A stretch of 64,000 nucleotides of DNA. Source: Diplonema papillatum. Lineage: Eukaryota; Euglenozoa; Diplonemea; Diplonemida; Diplonemidae. Both the position numbers and the translations under genes were made by a program. Below, one piece after another: positions 1-9,948 of the stretch. Position 1 is the stretch's first letter; each line of letters starts with the position of its first letter. The stretch is taken from NCBI GenBank assembly GCA_030068145.1, contig JAPJBO010000382.1:62001-126000 (forward strand), read 5' to 3'. The notes below the pieces were generated by a model that made no database searches, was not told where the DNA came from, and worked only from the letters and a program-made list of their open reading frames with translations.

Positions 1-181
1 CGACGTCGTCTACCTGCGGTTCGGTTTCGAATACAGAGAAGGTGACCTTCTTTTCTCTGTGTCTCCCAGCGTTCTTCCGGCTCTGCGCACTAATAGTAGT
101 AGTTTAGCTTAGTGTGAGTTTGCTCGAAGTAACATCACGAGGCTAGCTACAGTCAACACCGCGTGGTGCGGGCTTTAGATA
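1..181. other. noncoding flank left of the piggyBac-like element
   Basis: No gene can be supported here. A short stretch near 90-130 (repeated TAG triplets followed by GTTTGCTCGAAG) resembles pieces of dispersed repeats seen elsewhere in the window. A frame open from base 1 to about position 110 could be the edge of an exon but is too short to judge. Confidence 0.4.
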
Positions 182-199
182 TTAACCCCTTACGGACGG
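182..199 (+). repeat. left TTAA plus terminal inverted repeat of the piggyBac-like element
   Basis: TTAA followed by CCCCTTACGGACGG. The same 18 bases occur as the exact reverse complement at 1733-1750. A G-run follows at 201-211. Confidence 0.9.
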
Positions 200-552
200 A
201 GGGGGGGGGGGTTAATTTTGGGAAAAGTACTTTTTCGGGAACTTCGGGCCGCAGTCAAAAATGGGTCGCAAATGGAGAGAATGGGGGCCAAGGGGTGCAT
301 TTTAATGATCGCGGCCGATCTTCCAAATGCGCACCTCAGAATTGAACGCGTACACATACAAAGTGACACAGGAGACACACGGTAACAGGAGACACCTGAT
401 CGGAAAACCCAGCAAAATATATCCGAACAACACCTAGAATTGTTGTCCAAAAATAAAGAAAATGCTGTCCACGCTTCCTGTTGGGGAAACCACTACCACA
501 GTGGAGCAAAATCTCCAATGAGAAGACACGCAAGGTGGAGAAGCGGATATCG

Positions 553-1197
553 TCAGCTCGTACAACACGCACATGGGCGGCGTCGACATGGGCGATCAGC
601 TCATGGCGAGTTGCGGGCGACTCATGAAGGGCCGGCGTTGGTACCTCAAACTTTTTTCTACTTAGTCTAGGTCTCCACTGTGAATGCCTACATCGTGTGG
701 AAAATGCTTAGGACTGACAAGAAAGGAAGAACACCTTCACTTCCCGATTTCAAGCGCAAGCTGGCGATGGAGCTCCTTTCCGCCGAAAAGGACTGCCCAA
801 CAGGGTGCTCTACAGAGACGGAACCCCTTCCAACAAAACGATGCCGCCACCCTCACCTTCGCCCCATTTTGCTCGCAAGACAGAAAAGCAGAAGCACGGC
901 GTTAAGCACAGGTTGAACGGGCTATTTCACAACCTCGTCAAGCTGGATCAGCAGCGACAGTGCATATGCCACGTGCAGCGCAAAGGTGCTCTTTACAAAT
1001 GCAAGCAGTGCGATGTCCCTCTTTGCCCTGTGGAGGGTTTCGGAAGGTACCACACCATGGCGCAACATCTCTTCGATGACCCAACCATGCAAGGCACCGT
1101 TGACCGTTTGAAGGACCCCAACGGCCGGCACTTCAAGAGAGGGAGGGATCTTACACTGTCGGCTGGCCACAGAATCAGCAACGTTGCAAAGAAGTAG
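553..1197 (+). pseudogene. piggyBac transposase C-terminal remnant (frameshifted)
   Basis: The first frame (around 561-640) reads YNTHMGGVDMGDQL and then RRWYLKLF, the conserved segment near the end of the DDE_Tnp_1_7 catalytic domain of piggyBac transposases, including the GGVD aspartate. A frameshift near 650 moves the match to a second frame (FFYLV, stop, then NAYIVWKML, about 645-780). A third frame (805-1197) holds the cysteine-rich C-terminal finger, reading CKQCDVPLC followed by FGRYH. The residue before the Phe of the usual CF-x2-YH part is Gly instead of Cys. With two shifts, at least one in-frame stop and no N-terminal DNA-binding or first catalytic region, it is a dead gene. The strand agrees with the terminal repeats at 182 and 1750. 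Confidence 0.85.
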
Positions 1198-1318
1198 TGG
1201 AATCAGAGACCCTTTCTCCTCGTCGCTGCACCAAATCAAATGATCATCTCTTCACACGCCCGTTTTTCCCTGTCCGCCTTCGAGCACTCACCCCGTCTTT
1301 TGCTACTGTCCCATGCTG

Positions 1319-1664
1319 GCTGGGTCCCGGGTTTCGCGGTGGCATCTGTTCGTCACACGGGCAACAGTTTTGTCAGATGAAGGGCGCATTTGAAAGATCT
1401 GTGACGTATCTTTCCAAAGAAGCAAACACCGACCACCTTAGTTGGATATGCACTGGCTGGGTGTGGCTTGGGTCCCTGGCACGTGCCAGAGCTTGGGTTC
1501 TGTAATGAGCACAGGCAAGAACTCGAAAAACACCCATTTCTGGCCAGGCCCCAAGTTTTGCAGTGGCATCTGCTTGGCAGCTTGGGCAGCAGTTTTGTCC
1601 GATGAAGGGTGATTTTGAAAGATTTGTGACATATCTTTCCAAAGAAGTAAGTATGGATTACTTT
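1319..1664 (+). repeat. internal direct duplication in the 3' part of the piggyBac-like element
   Basis: About 120 bases at 1319-1440 recur at 1541-1664, diverged but clear. Both copies contain GCATCTG, CAGTTTTGTC, GATGAAGGG and a TATCTTTCCAAAGAAG tail, 223 bases apart. It lies between the transposase remnant and the right end, and could be subterminal transposase-binding repeats or a local duplication. Confidence 0.7.
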
Positions 1665-1732
1665 CGTTGTGTCTTCATAGTTGAGATGATCTCCGCAACT
1701 CTTTTTGATTTTTCAACATATATATATGTCTC

Positions 1733-1750
1733 CCGTCCGTAAGGGGTTAA
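1733..1750 (-). repeat. right terminal inverted repeat plus TTAA of the piggyBac-like element
   Basis: CCGTCCGTAAGGGGTTAA, the exact reverse complement of 182-199. Confidence 0.9.
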
Positions 1751-2140
1751 TCATCGTGTTTCAAACCCCCGATTGCGCGTTAACCAGAGGGTGTCGGTGG
1801 CACGAAGGTGCAGTTGCCCGCATCCAACCGGCAAGCAGGGCGCGCATCGGGGAGGTGACGCTACCACCTGAACGAGGTGTCCTGCTGCCCCTAGTAGTAG
1901 TTGTTTGAACTTGATATGCAACAACTACCTGCGACGATGGACTGCACAAGCGCAGCGTTTGCATTCAACGACTCGAGCGCGGCGGCAGCAGAATTTGTCA
2001 AGCCGCTCAAGGTATGGGTTGTTCTTCGCTTCTTCTTACGAAAAGCCCTGAGACCGACCCTCCCCCCCCCCCTAGGTTATGCTAGCTTCTCTGACCATCG
2101 CAATCGTGCGCAGCACACTCAAACTCAAGAGGTCTAGTCA
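1751..2140. repeat. noncoding segment with dispersed repeats between the piggyBac-like element and gene 1
   Basis: Positions 1891-1953 match a family found again at 18134-18195 and 39608-39668 (core TTGAACTTGATATGCA then CTGCGACGAT; called family B here). Positions 2075-2150 resemble 7825-7905 (shared AACTCAAGAGGTCT and CTACTCCC). On the plus strand a GTATGG...CCCCCTAG pair (2011-2075) looks like a small intron, but nothing else supports a plus-strand gene. Confidence 0.5.
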
Positions 2141-5122
2141 CTACTCCCAACAGCAGCACACAAGTAAGAAAAGCAACCGCACCTGACACGTGAAGCCCTG
2201 GAGAACGACGAGCGTGGCGCCAACCCCGCCGGCGATCGCGGACGACGCGGCTGCGGTGCCGATGGTGGCTGTGAGCGCCTGCCGCTGGCCTTCCGGGATC
2301 ACGGTCGCCGCCTTGCCGGGCGGCGCCGCCGGCTTCGACGGTTCGGCCGGGTCCAGGGTCGGGGCCGTCGTGAATACGGGGGGCCCGGGGCTGCTCGCCA
2401 CGATGGTGGCCGGCAGGAACGTGAGCGAAAAAGAAGGATACGCCGTGATCGGCGGCGGCGGCGGCGGCGCGAACGTGCTCATAATTGGGGCGTCGGTCAA
2501 GCTGCGCAAGCCAGGCGATGCCGTGGCGGCCGGGATGGGCACGGCAGGCAGAGACGGCAGCACGACGGGGCCGGCGGTGTCCAGCAGCGGCGAAAAAGTG
2601 GCTCCGGGGACGAGCGGCGCGAAGGTACGAGGCAGTGTCAACGGCGCCACAGTTAACGGCGGCATAGTAACTGGTGCTTTCAAGGGCGCAATAGACAACG
2701 GTGCCGTGGTTACCGGTGCTACACTCAGCGGTACTACAGTCAGTGGTACTGCACTCAGCGGTACTACAGGATTCGGTACCGGCACGACAGTCTGCGGTAC
2801 TACAGGCAGCGGTGCTTCAGTCATCGGTATCGGCACGACAGTCTGCGGTACTACAGGCAGCGGTGCTTCAGTCATCGGTATCGGCACGACAGTCTGCGGT
2901 ACTACAGGCAGCGGTGCTTCAGTCATCGGTATCGGCACGACAGTCTGCGGTACTGCAGGCAGCGGTACTACAGTCAGAGGTACTACAGTCATCGGTATAG
3001 GCACAACAGTCTGCGGTACTACAGGCAGTGGTACTGCAGTCAGTGGTACTCCAGTCATCGGCACTACAGTCAGCGGTACTACAGTCAGCGGTGCGTTGCT
3101 AGGGAGCGCAAGTGGCGGTGCATCCGTCAGAGGAGCAACGGTTGAAGGCGGAACAGCAACTGATGCATTGGTGAGCGGAGGAAGCGTCGAAGGTGCAGTA
3201 GACAACGACGGTACTGTGAGCGGTGCGGCAGTTTGCGGTGCATTGCTCGCAGTGCCGGGTGGCACGTTAGTCAGAGGCGCAGCAGATACAAGCGGCAGGG
3301 TAGCCGGTGCAATAGTAGTCTGTGCATCCGTCAAAGGCCCTGCAGTTGCAGGCGGTAGAGTCGGTGATACCTTGGTGACCGGCGCTTGTGTCAAAGGCGC
3401 AATAGATACCGGCGGCATGGTTGGCACACTAGTCGTCGGTGCCTCTGTCGGGGGGTCTGCAGTTGAAGACGGCAGAGTCAGTGGTACGTCGGAAAGCGGC
3501 GCTTGTGTCAGAGGCGAATTAGACGCGAGCGACATGGTGGCTGGTGCACTAGTTGTCGGTGCATCCGTCACGGATGAGGCAGTTGAAGGCGGTAAAGTCA
3601 GTGGCGCATCTGTAAAAGGCGCAGCAGATACTGGCGGCATGGTGATTGGTGCACTAGTAGTCGGTGCATCTGTCACGGGTGTTGCAGATGAAGGGGGTAT
3701 AGTCAGTGGCGCATCTGTAAAAGGCGCAGCAGATACTGGCGGCATGGTGATTGGTGCACTAGTAGTCGGTGCATCCGTCACGGATGTGGCAGTTGAAGGC
3801 GGTAAAGTCAGTGGCGCATTGGTAGAAGGCGCAACAGACACAGGCGGCATGGTGAATGGCGCACTAGTAATCGGTGCATCCGTCACGGGTGTTGCGGTTG
3901 AAGGCGGTAAAGTCAGTGGCGCATTGGTAACAGGCGCAACAGATACCGGCGGCATGGTGGCTGGTGCACTGGTTGTCGGTGCATCCGTGAGAGGTGCAAG
4001 AGTTGAAGGCGAAGCAGTGGGCGGAGCAGGGCTCTGCGGTGTATTCGTTGGAGGCAGCACAGTAGCTGGCGGAGTGGTAGACGGCGCGCCAGTCAAAGGC
4101 ACTGAAGTCGCCGGGGCCAATGTATCATCGACTTCGAGAAACACGCTGAACGTTCTATCGCAACACATGTAAACAATTAAGCCGTCATGCGCCGAGTCAG
4201 CCACCGCCAAGTCAACCGTCGGGCTCGACGGGATGCGATTTGAGTCCGGGATGTCATACGTGTCGACTGCTGTCGACGGCTTTCCGGCCAGCTTGACCTC
4301 GAACGTGCCGAAACGTGAGTAATTCGCGTAAAACATAGTGTTGGTGGGTTTCCAAATGGTCAGGGCAGAATGCACCGGGAGGCCTGACGTTCCCATCAGC
4401 ATCGGCGGCGCACCGGTAACGCCGAGATACTTCCTCAGGCCAGAGTTCGTTGCCACCCAGATGTAGCCCTTGTCGGTCGCGACGTCGGTGACGATGAGAT
4501 TGTTGGAAAACAAGTCCGTCTTGACCATGCTCTGCGGGTCGCTGACATCTATCGCTTGCACCCCTGAGTTAACGACCAAGTAAATCATGCTCGTGGTAGC
4601 TTCAAAGACTAGCCTGCTGGAGGTGGCACCGGAGCAGTCAATGGTGCCCACGTGATTCAAAGGCAGTTCGAAAGCAAACACACACGCCGACAAGTCGCTC
4701 GAATTTGTGCACGCAGCGAACGCGTGAGTTTCTCCAACCGCCACAGCCGCGCAATCGACGCCAAAAAAGCTGTCGGTTGTCGCCAGGGTGCCCGGGTCCA
4801 GCACCTCGATGCCCTTCGTTGTCGCAACGAGCACGGTGTTCTTTGACGCCGCGACGCCTCTGACCGTCCTTTGATAAAAACCACGCGAACCGACATGGGC
4901 GCACCGCCTCGGATCTGTGCACTGATATGCCCTCACCCGGTAGCTGCTCCCTACGTAGACCTGCGACCCGTTGGTAGCGACCCCAGTGCAACCTGAATCT
5001 GAAATGGACTCCGTCGAGCATCTTTGGTAGCCGCCGACCACCCGCCGCACGCACGCCAGCGCGAGGAAGGTCCACAGAACCCGCAGATTCCCGCCGGCCG
5101 CTGGCGGTGGCCCCGGCGCCAT
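2141..5122 (-). CDS. surface protein paralog 1: propeller-like ectodomain plus Pro/Thr stalk, truncated in membrane domain
   Basis: 993-residue frame. Residues 1 to about 31 look like a signal peptide (hydrophobic core LWTFLALACV). Residues 32 to about 330 form a cysteine-containing ectodomain with repeated short blades such as GVQAIDVSDPQSM and ATNSGLRKY, reminiscent of LVIVD/beta-propeller repeats. Residues about 335-945 are a Pro/Thr/Ala/Val-rich stalk built of tandem repeats. The end (TIGTAAASSAIAGGVGATL) matches the start of the membrane domain in paralogs 2-4, but the frame then closes after a short hydrophobic stretch rich in Leu and Cys. Either it is a one-pass truncated member, or it continues through an intron whose candidate donor is at 2181-2185. 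No matching downstream exon was found before the transposon. The antisense strand is also open for 660 codons over the stalk, as expected from its composition. Function in adhesion or sensing is inference. Confidence 0.8.
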   Translation of the reverse strand: MAPGPPPAAGGNLRVLWTFLALACVRRVVGGYQRCSTESISDSGCTGVATNGSQVYVGSSYRVRAYQCTDPRRCAHVGSRGFYQRTVRGVAASKNTVLVATTKGIEVLDPGTLATTDSFFGVDCAAVAVGETHAFAACTNSSDLSACVFAFELPLNHVGTIDCSGATSSRLVFEATTSMIYLVVNSGVQAIDVSDPQSMVKTDLFSNNLIVTDVATDKGYIWVATNSGLRKYLGVTGAPPMLMGTSGLPVHSALTIWKPTNTMFYANYSRFGTFEVKLAGKPSTAVDTYDIPDSNRIPSSPTVDLAVADSAHDGLIVYMCCDRTFSVFLEVDDTLAPATSVPLTGAPSTTPPATVLPPTNTPQSPAPPTASPSTLAPLTDAPTTSAPATMPPVSVAPVTNAPLTLPPSTATPVTDAPITSAPFTMPPVSVAPSTNAPLTLPPSTATSVTDAPTTSAPITMPPVSAAPFTDAPLTIPPSSATPVTDAPTTSAPITMPPVSAAPFTDAPLTLPPSTASSVTDAPTTSAPATMSLASNSPLTQAPLSDVPLTLPSSTADPPTEAPTTSVPTMPPVSIAPLTQAPVTKVSPTLPPATAGPLTDAQTTIAPATLPLVSAAPLTNVPPGTASNAPQTAAPLTVPSLSTAPSTLPPLTNASVAVPPSTVAPLTDAPPLALPSNAPLTVVPLTVVPMTGVPLTAVPLPVVPQTVVPIPMTVVPLTVVPLPAVPQTVVPIPMTEAPLPVVPQTVVPIPMTEAPLPVVPQTVVPIPMTEAPLPVVPQTVVPVPNPVVPLSAVPLTVVPLSVAPVTTAPLSIAPLKAPVTMPPLTVAPLTLPRTFAPLVPGATFSPLLDTAGPVVLPSLPAVPIPAATASPGLRSLTDAPIMSTFAPPPPPPITAYPSFSLTFLPATIVASSPGPPVFTTAPTLDPAEPSKPAAPPGKAATVIPEGQRQALTATIGTAAASSAIAGGVGATLVVLQGFTCQVRLLFLLVCCCWE
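2181..2185 (-). other. candidate 5' splice site in gene 1
   Basis: On the minus strand the coding sequence reads TGTCAG followed by GTGCGG, a good match to a eukaryotic splice donor. It sits exactly where gene 1 stops resembling its paralogs. No acceptor with a matching exon was recognised downstream, so it may be fortuitous. Confidence 0.3.
2700..4030 (-). repeat. tandem repeats coding the gene 1 stalk
   Basis: Two repeat types are visible. Near 2776-2944 a 51-base unit recurs three times with almost no change (it contains GGTATCGGCACGACAGTC). From about 3350 to 4010 a 105-base unit (35 residues, carrying DAPTTSAP and TMPPVS) recurs about six times, diverged. Both unit lengths are multiples of three, so changes in copy number keep the frame. 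Confidence 0.8.
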
Positions 5123-7422
5123 CTGCGGCGGCTTTGCCTCTGGCTGCGCTTCGTGGTTGCAGGGCCGCCTGCTACAGCATCGAAATCACGATTCGGGTTC
5201 GCTTTCTTATTCTCTGAACCAGTCCTTGTGGTGCTGGTAGTGGCCATGAAAGTTGGACATCGTAAAAGACACAGGCTCTTCATTTTGTATGCGCACGGCG
5301 GCCTCCCTCTTCGTGAGTTTCATGTAGTACGCTGCCAACTACATATTTTTAGCAACAATGCTGACAACAAAAAACGACAAGAGAGCGAGAGAAAGAGAGA
5401 GCCAGAAGTGAACAATCGACGGTCTGCGAAAAATGAACTTCAAAATTATTTGCACGTCGCACGTTCGCCCGAAGTGACAAACGGGGTGTTGAACCGAAGG
5501 GGATTGGGGGGATGGAGGGGAACTTTCCTGTCTATTTCCACGGCGTAAAATTCGCTCTGTGCGATGGTAGTCTCCTTTCTTTCTTTTTCTTTTGGAGCCT
5601 GAAGTTTGCTTGAAACTGCGGGACGCGCGCAGGTGTCCTTCATTTTGTCGAGTGGGAGCGTGGCAACCACGTGCCGCACTCAAGCTCTTGCAATCTGGTA
5701 TCCCGATTTATCGAGGAAATCCTGAAGGCATCTGAAACGCACAGGCTACTTGAGTTGTTTGGGCAACTCATTTTGCTTTGGCAATAAGCCTTTGACTGGT
5801 GCACTGTGCAAGTGTCATACCATCAAACGCTTGACAAGTCAAGTCGTTGCGTGGTGCACCGCAAGCGTCACACTATCACACTATCAAACCTTGTCTAGTG
5901 CCCCACAAGTGCTGAGGCTACCGCAGAGAAGGGCGCGGGGGGTGGTGAGCGGCACAAGCTCCAGAGGAATAGGCCAGCTATCCCCGAAAGGGAAAGAAGA
6001 CAAGAAAGAAAAGGTGTGCTCTTGATAGGCGCCGTTTGGCACAAAGCACGGCGAGAAATGAGAGAGTGCGGGAGGAGGGGGTGACGCTCCTCAACTTCAG
6101 CAAGCAATAGCGTTGACGACAGCTGTACATGAACACTGGAGGCTCTTATGGGGGAGACATTCCACTCTGCTGGCAAGTAAAAAACAGCTGCCGATCTTTC
6201 GTGAACCCCCAACTAGGGGTTGAAAAAGCGGGTGGGCTTGTCGAGCGGTAAGCCAGGCGAGCCATCTATGTTTCTTGCCAGGGTGAAGCTCGGGTTCCGA
6301 TTACTATTCATCCGTTGCGAATTCGTTTCTGGCTGCCTCTTCGAGTATTTCCTACACACACACATACACAAGGGGTAGCAGTCGTCAGCACCGCAGAACG
6401 CTTGGCGACAAGTGATTCGCGCCACTTCCCCGTGCGAGCGAGTCTCGGAACACAACTCAAAACTATAACCCAGGTGACGACTGCCGACCATGACGGGTGC
6501 TTGCACCAAGAGTTTGGAACAGTTAGTTAGGCCAAGCTCATTGCACAGAGAGAGCTTGCCACATCCTCGGGTGAGATGCGCCGCCGTGTGAAAACACTCA
6601 GCTGTTGCCAGGGCCAAAAACCCCGTGCAGCTAACATCGTTGTGTAGCGCCGGATAGAGCAGCTGACAGCCCCCCACGCTCTATCCGTCCCCCGAAGGAT
6701 CCCGCCCCGCCGACCCTTCGGAGGAGTCACAGGACTCAAAAGCAGCGTGTCGGAAACTCAAAGCCGACTGGAGAAAGTGACAAGTGGGCTATACTTCGCT
6801 ACCTAGTAACGAATGCAGGCCATCGCTTCAGATATTTCGATGATCTCGAACAAATGGAGGGGGAAGGAATGAGAACCAAATATCGATTGATGCATATTTT
6901 TGTAGAAAATGATGAATTGTACAAAAATATCTTTCAGCTGTACTAGCGCCTCGCAAAAGAGGCTTTCCGCACATATACCCGCAAGTTTCTTCCGTTCTGG
7001 TCGCCCGGGATGATGCTTTTACGACACCCGTGGACAAGACGGAGAGAGCGGGAATATATTTTGGAGGGCGGCGATCTGGTGTTGAGACCAGCTTTGGAAT
7101 ATTTCGCAATTTTGTCGCCACTTTTTGCGTGCGGCCATGAGTGAGCTTCTATAATGTACGCGAGAGCAAGTGGCAAGGTGTTCCGAGGGAGAGAAGCACC
7201 TGCTTTGCAGTTCTTTGCAGTTCGTTGTTGGTCGGGAAGTATTAAAACTCCAAGGATCTCGACAGAAAAACCACACAATACAGGGGGTTCTTTCTTGGAA
7301 ACGCTTGCGCTTACAACACAACCCGAATTTACCTGTGTTTCGTGTGGCTTTGTGACTTGCAACAGGCGGCCTCCTTGAGTATTTCGTACGCAGCAGGTGC
7401 TCAAATCAAAAAAAGAACTATT

Positions 7423-7597
7423 AGCTCGTTACTCGCACAACCACGGCTGATACAAAATTAAGGAAGAGAAAGTTGTTTCCGTTGAACGCAGTACCTGACC
7501 GTTTTTACGTAAAGCTGCGTTCGCGGCGCAAGTGGGAACGCCGCGGTTTGCGGTGACGTGCTTCCCATTTTCTCCAACATTTTCTGCTTTGGTAAAC
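7423..7597 (+). repeat. dispersed repeat family A, copy 1
   Basis: About 175 bases, starting AGCTCGTTACTCGCACAACC and ending near CTCCAACATTTT then TTTGGTAA. Related copies lie at 40813-40994 and 54176-54396, with partial copies at 39496-39607 and 39785-39830. The length and scatter fit a SINE or a short nonautonomous element; no tRNA-like boxes were recognised in it. Confidence 0.75.
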
Positions 7598-8137
7598 AAA
7601 GAAACCGGAAAGAGCGACTCGGTGACAGGTACTTTGATATGCAATTGGAGTGAGTGATTCGCGGGTGTGGGGGTTTTTTGAAATGGACTGACTTCGTAAC
7701 ATGGGGAAAAAAGAAAAAGAACGAAGGCCGGTTGAGTCGTAGCTCTTGGCCTCTTGGCAGAAGAGCAGGTGCTGTGATTCCTCGCTTAACTCATGCAACG
7801 GCGAGGGGAGTCGGACGTGCTTCAGGGTACGCTAGGGTTTCCGACTCTGCAATAGTGAGCAGCACAAACTCAAGAGGTCTGGTCGACTACTCCCTGCCAA
7901 AAAAGAAATCCCGATTCGAGTGAGCGTGCTTTGTGTCGTCCGCCTTTCGTGTGATAAGACCGTGCGAAAGCGTCGAGCTGCCACCACCCGCGTGTCATGA
8001 GGAAGCACGACACACGTGATATGAGTCGGTGGCTGGCAGTATCTTACTCAACAGGGGGCGCAGCTGTGTGCGATCACATGTCGCACATTTGTTCGTTTCC
8101 ACTTGCCTCTCCCCCCCGTGTTTAAGGTCGATACGGG

Positions 8138-8145
8138 GTATATAA
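8138..8145 (+). promoter_or_regulatory. orphan TATA-box-like motif
   Basis: GTATATAAG sits in a GC-rich setting after a C-run and a GTTTAAGG motif. On the plus strand only a frame of about 37 codons (from the ATG at 8237) follows, so the transcript, if any, is unknown. It could be a noncoding RNA promoter or chance. Confidence 0.25.
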
Positions 8146-9948
8146 GGGTCTGGCAAACCCGATCTCAGACACGGGTCACGAACGTACGCGAAGGAGAGTA
8201 TCCAAGGTCCAAGCCTGGATTAGTGCAAGTCTCCGTGGTATGCAACACTTCGAGACTGTAGGTACTGGCACGGCAGTCTGCAGACGGCTCATCAATCGGT
8301 GGCAATCTACGCGGGGAACACACCTTTTGGGCCCAGTTGGATACCAATGTAGCTCCTTTGCTAAATTACACGTTTAACCCGCGGCCTTAAACCCGCGGTG
8401 TTGATGTGGATACAACTGGGGAGACAAGAACTAAGGCCTGCAATAGCAGCGGTGCCTGCATGAGATATCAGGGTCCGTCGTCGGCCAGATTGAGGCAAAC
8501 TGCTCGTCTGGGTCGTCCCATATGATGCGTAATATCTTGTAGGGGTATTGTGCACCTTGTTCTGCACACGACTAGTTCGGCGCGTTTTCAGTTTCTGGGG
8601 GTGTGAGGGGGCTGGACAACAGCCAAAACGAATAAACGTCTGGTGTCCCTGGGGCAAAGGCGGGTATTGGGAAAGAAAAAACAGGCGCTTCGTTTTGTTT
8701 GTGCGTGCCGGTTTGCAATGAGAAAATGATGACCGCGCGGGGTGGGCGCTGTCATCGATGCACTGGACGGTCTTCAGCACGAATGAGCAAGAGCTCCTTT
8801 TACTACTGACAGACTAGAAGAGTTTCGGCAAGACACGCGCAGCCAGCGGGACGCGTGGTGTCGCGGGTAGCACCTTTGGCTGCACTGAGGCTACACTGAC
8901 GGTTTGCCGACCAGTTTGAGGTTTCATCGATGCATCTGTTTCCAGAGTTCCCGACATCCAAAACCTACCTGGGCACTTGGTCCTTTCAAGTTGTTTGACG
9001 GTGAGGTATGCAGAGCCAACCAGCAAGAGCATCAGCACCTAATTGTGCAATGGCACCAGATTGATGTTGTCTTTTTGAATTTTGGGACCTGTGTATACAT
9101 CTCGCCCCTGACTTGCGGCTGTGCTGGGAGTGCAATCATTGACCGTACCTTCTTTGTCCGCTGTTAGGGCCTGGCACCGAATTACATAATGTGCCTTCTT
9201 TATCTCTCTATCTTTGGTGGGCAGACCCCCGCGGGAGTTTGCTCTCCAAAGCGCAAGTGGCGCAGCCAGGTCGGCGATAGGTTAACAATCAGTTCAACTG
9301 ACAGTTGCAGGGTAGAGGCTCTAACGAGCTGTAGCAAAAAAAAAAAACTGGAGTTGAAAAGCGGGCGTCACATCCATTTTCCTTACACGACAGGCGCCGG
9401 ACCCTGGTTCGGGTCATCGACGAAATGGCTGCTGCAGCCACCGCTGCTGCTGACGGCAGAAGTCAGAAACGGGCCATTGAAAGGCACGCGCGGGCTCTCG
9501 GTGCACCGCCGGGGGGGAAATGATACACGCTGGAGTCCAGCCAGAAGCTGGAGAGGGGGGCGCTGGAAAACGTTGCCGAGTGACGGCCGTGCAGAACACG
9601 TACCTATTGGAGACTCGAGACCGGGGCAATTACGCAGTTGGTGGTACACGACGAATTGACTCCTTCATCGTTTGCGTTAGAATCCATGGCTGCTTCTTCA
9701 CGCCGCCTGGGTATTGACCATGTCGTCTTTGTCCTTCATGGACACGGAGAGGTGCGGTGGTGCGCAGCAGAGGTCACCGGAGGGGCGAATGTTGGGCTAG
9801 AACGCGAAGAATCTGTGGCAAAAAACAACATCGTTGGCTTCTTTTTCACGCCGCTTGGGGGGAGTGATGCGCCCGCGTGGTGTCTTCGTCCTTCGTGGAC
9901 ACGGAGTGTCCGAGTGGTTGTGTCGCGATTGGGGGTGCGCGGTGGGCA

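Larger units (their letters stand above)
182..1750 (+). mobile_element. degenerate piggyBac-like DNA transposon (1.57 kb)
   Basis: Both ends carry the same inverted repeat, CCCCTTACGGACGG, at 186-199 and, inverted, at 1733-1746. Each is flanked directly by TTAA (182-185 and 1747-1750), the target-site duplication typical of piggyBac elements. Between the ends is the broken C-terminal part of a piggyBac-type transposase on the plus strand. The N-terminal half of the transposase is absent, so this copy is internally deleted and could not move by itself. The 18 identical terminal bases at both ends suggest a fairly recent insertion, or that the ends were still used in trans by another copy. Confidence 0.88.
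5123..9948. other. intergenic region between genes 1 and 2
   Basis: No convincing gene. It holds fragments of dispersed repeats: about 5284-5370 (shares TTTCATG, TACGCTGCCAACTAC and TTTTTAG with 54411-54520), 7423-7597 (family A) and 7806-7905 (similar to 2075-2150). There is an isolated TATA-type motif at 8138-8145 and a short direct duplication at 8363-8398 (TTAACCCGCGG / TTAAACCCGCGG). Reading frames here are short and resemble nothing recognised. Confidence 0.6.

Noticed and set aside
2190-4172. Plus-strand frame of 660 codons (Gly/Val/Ser-rich) over gene 1
   Set aside because: It is the antisense of the Pro/Thr stalk repeats; Ala/Pro/Thr-rich codons read backwards lack stops. No signal peptide or domain, while the minus strand has both.
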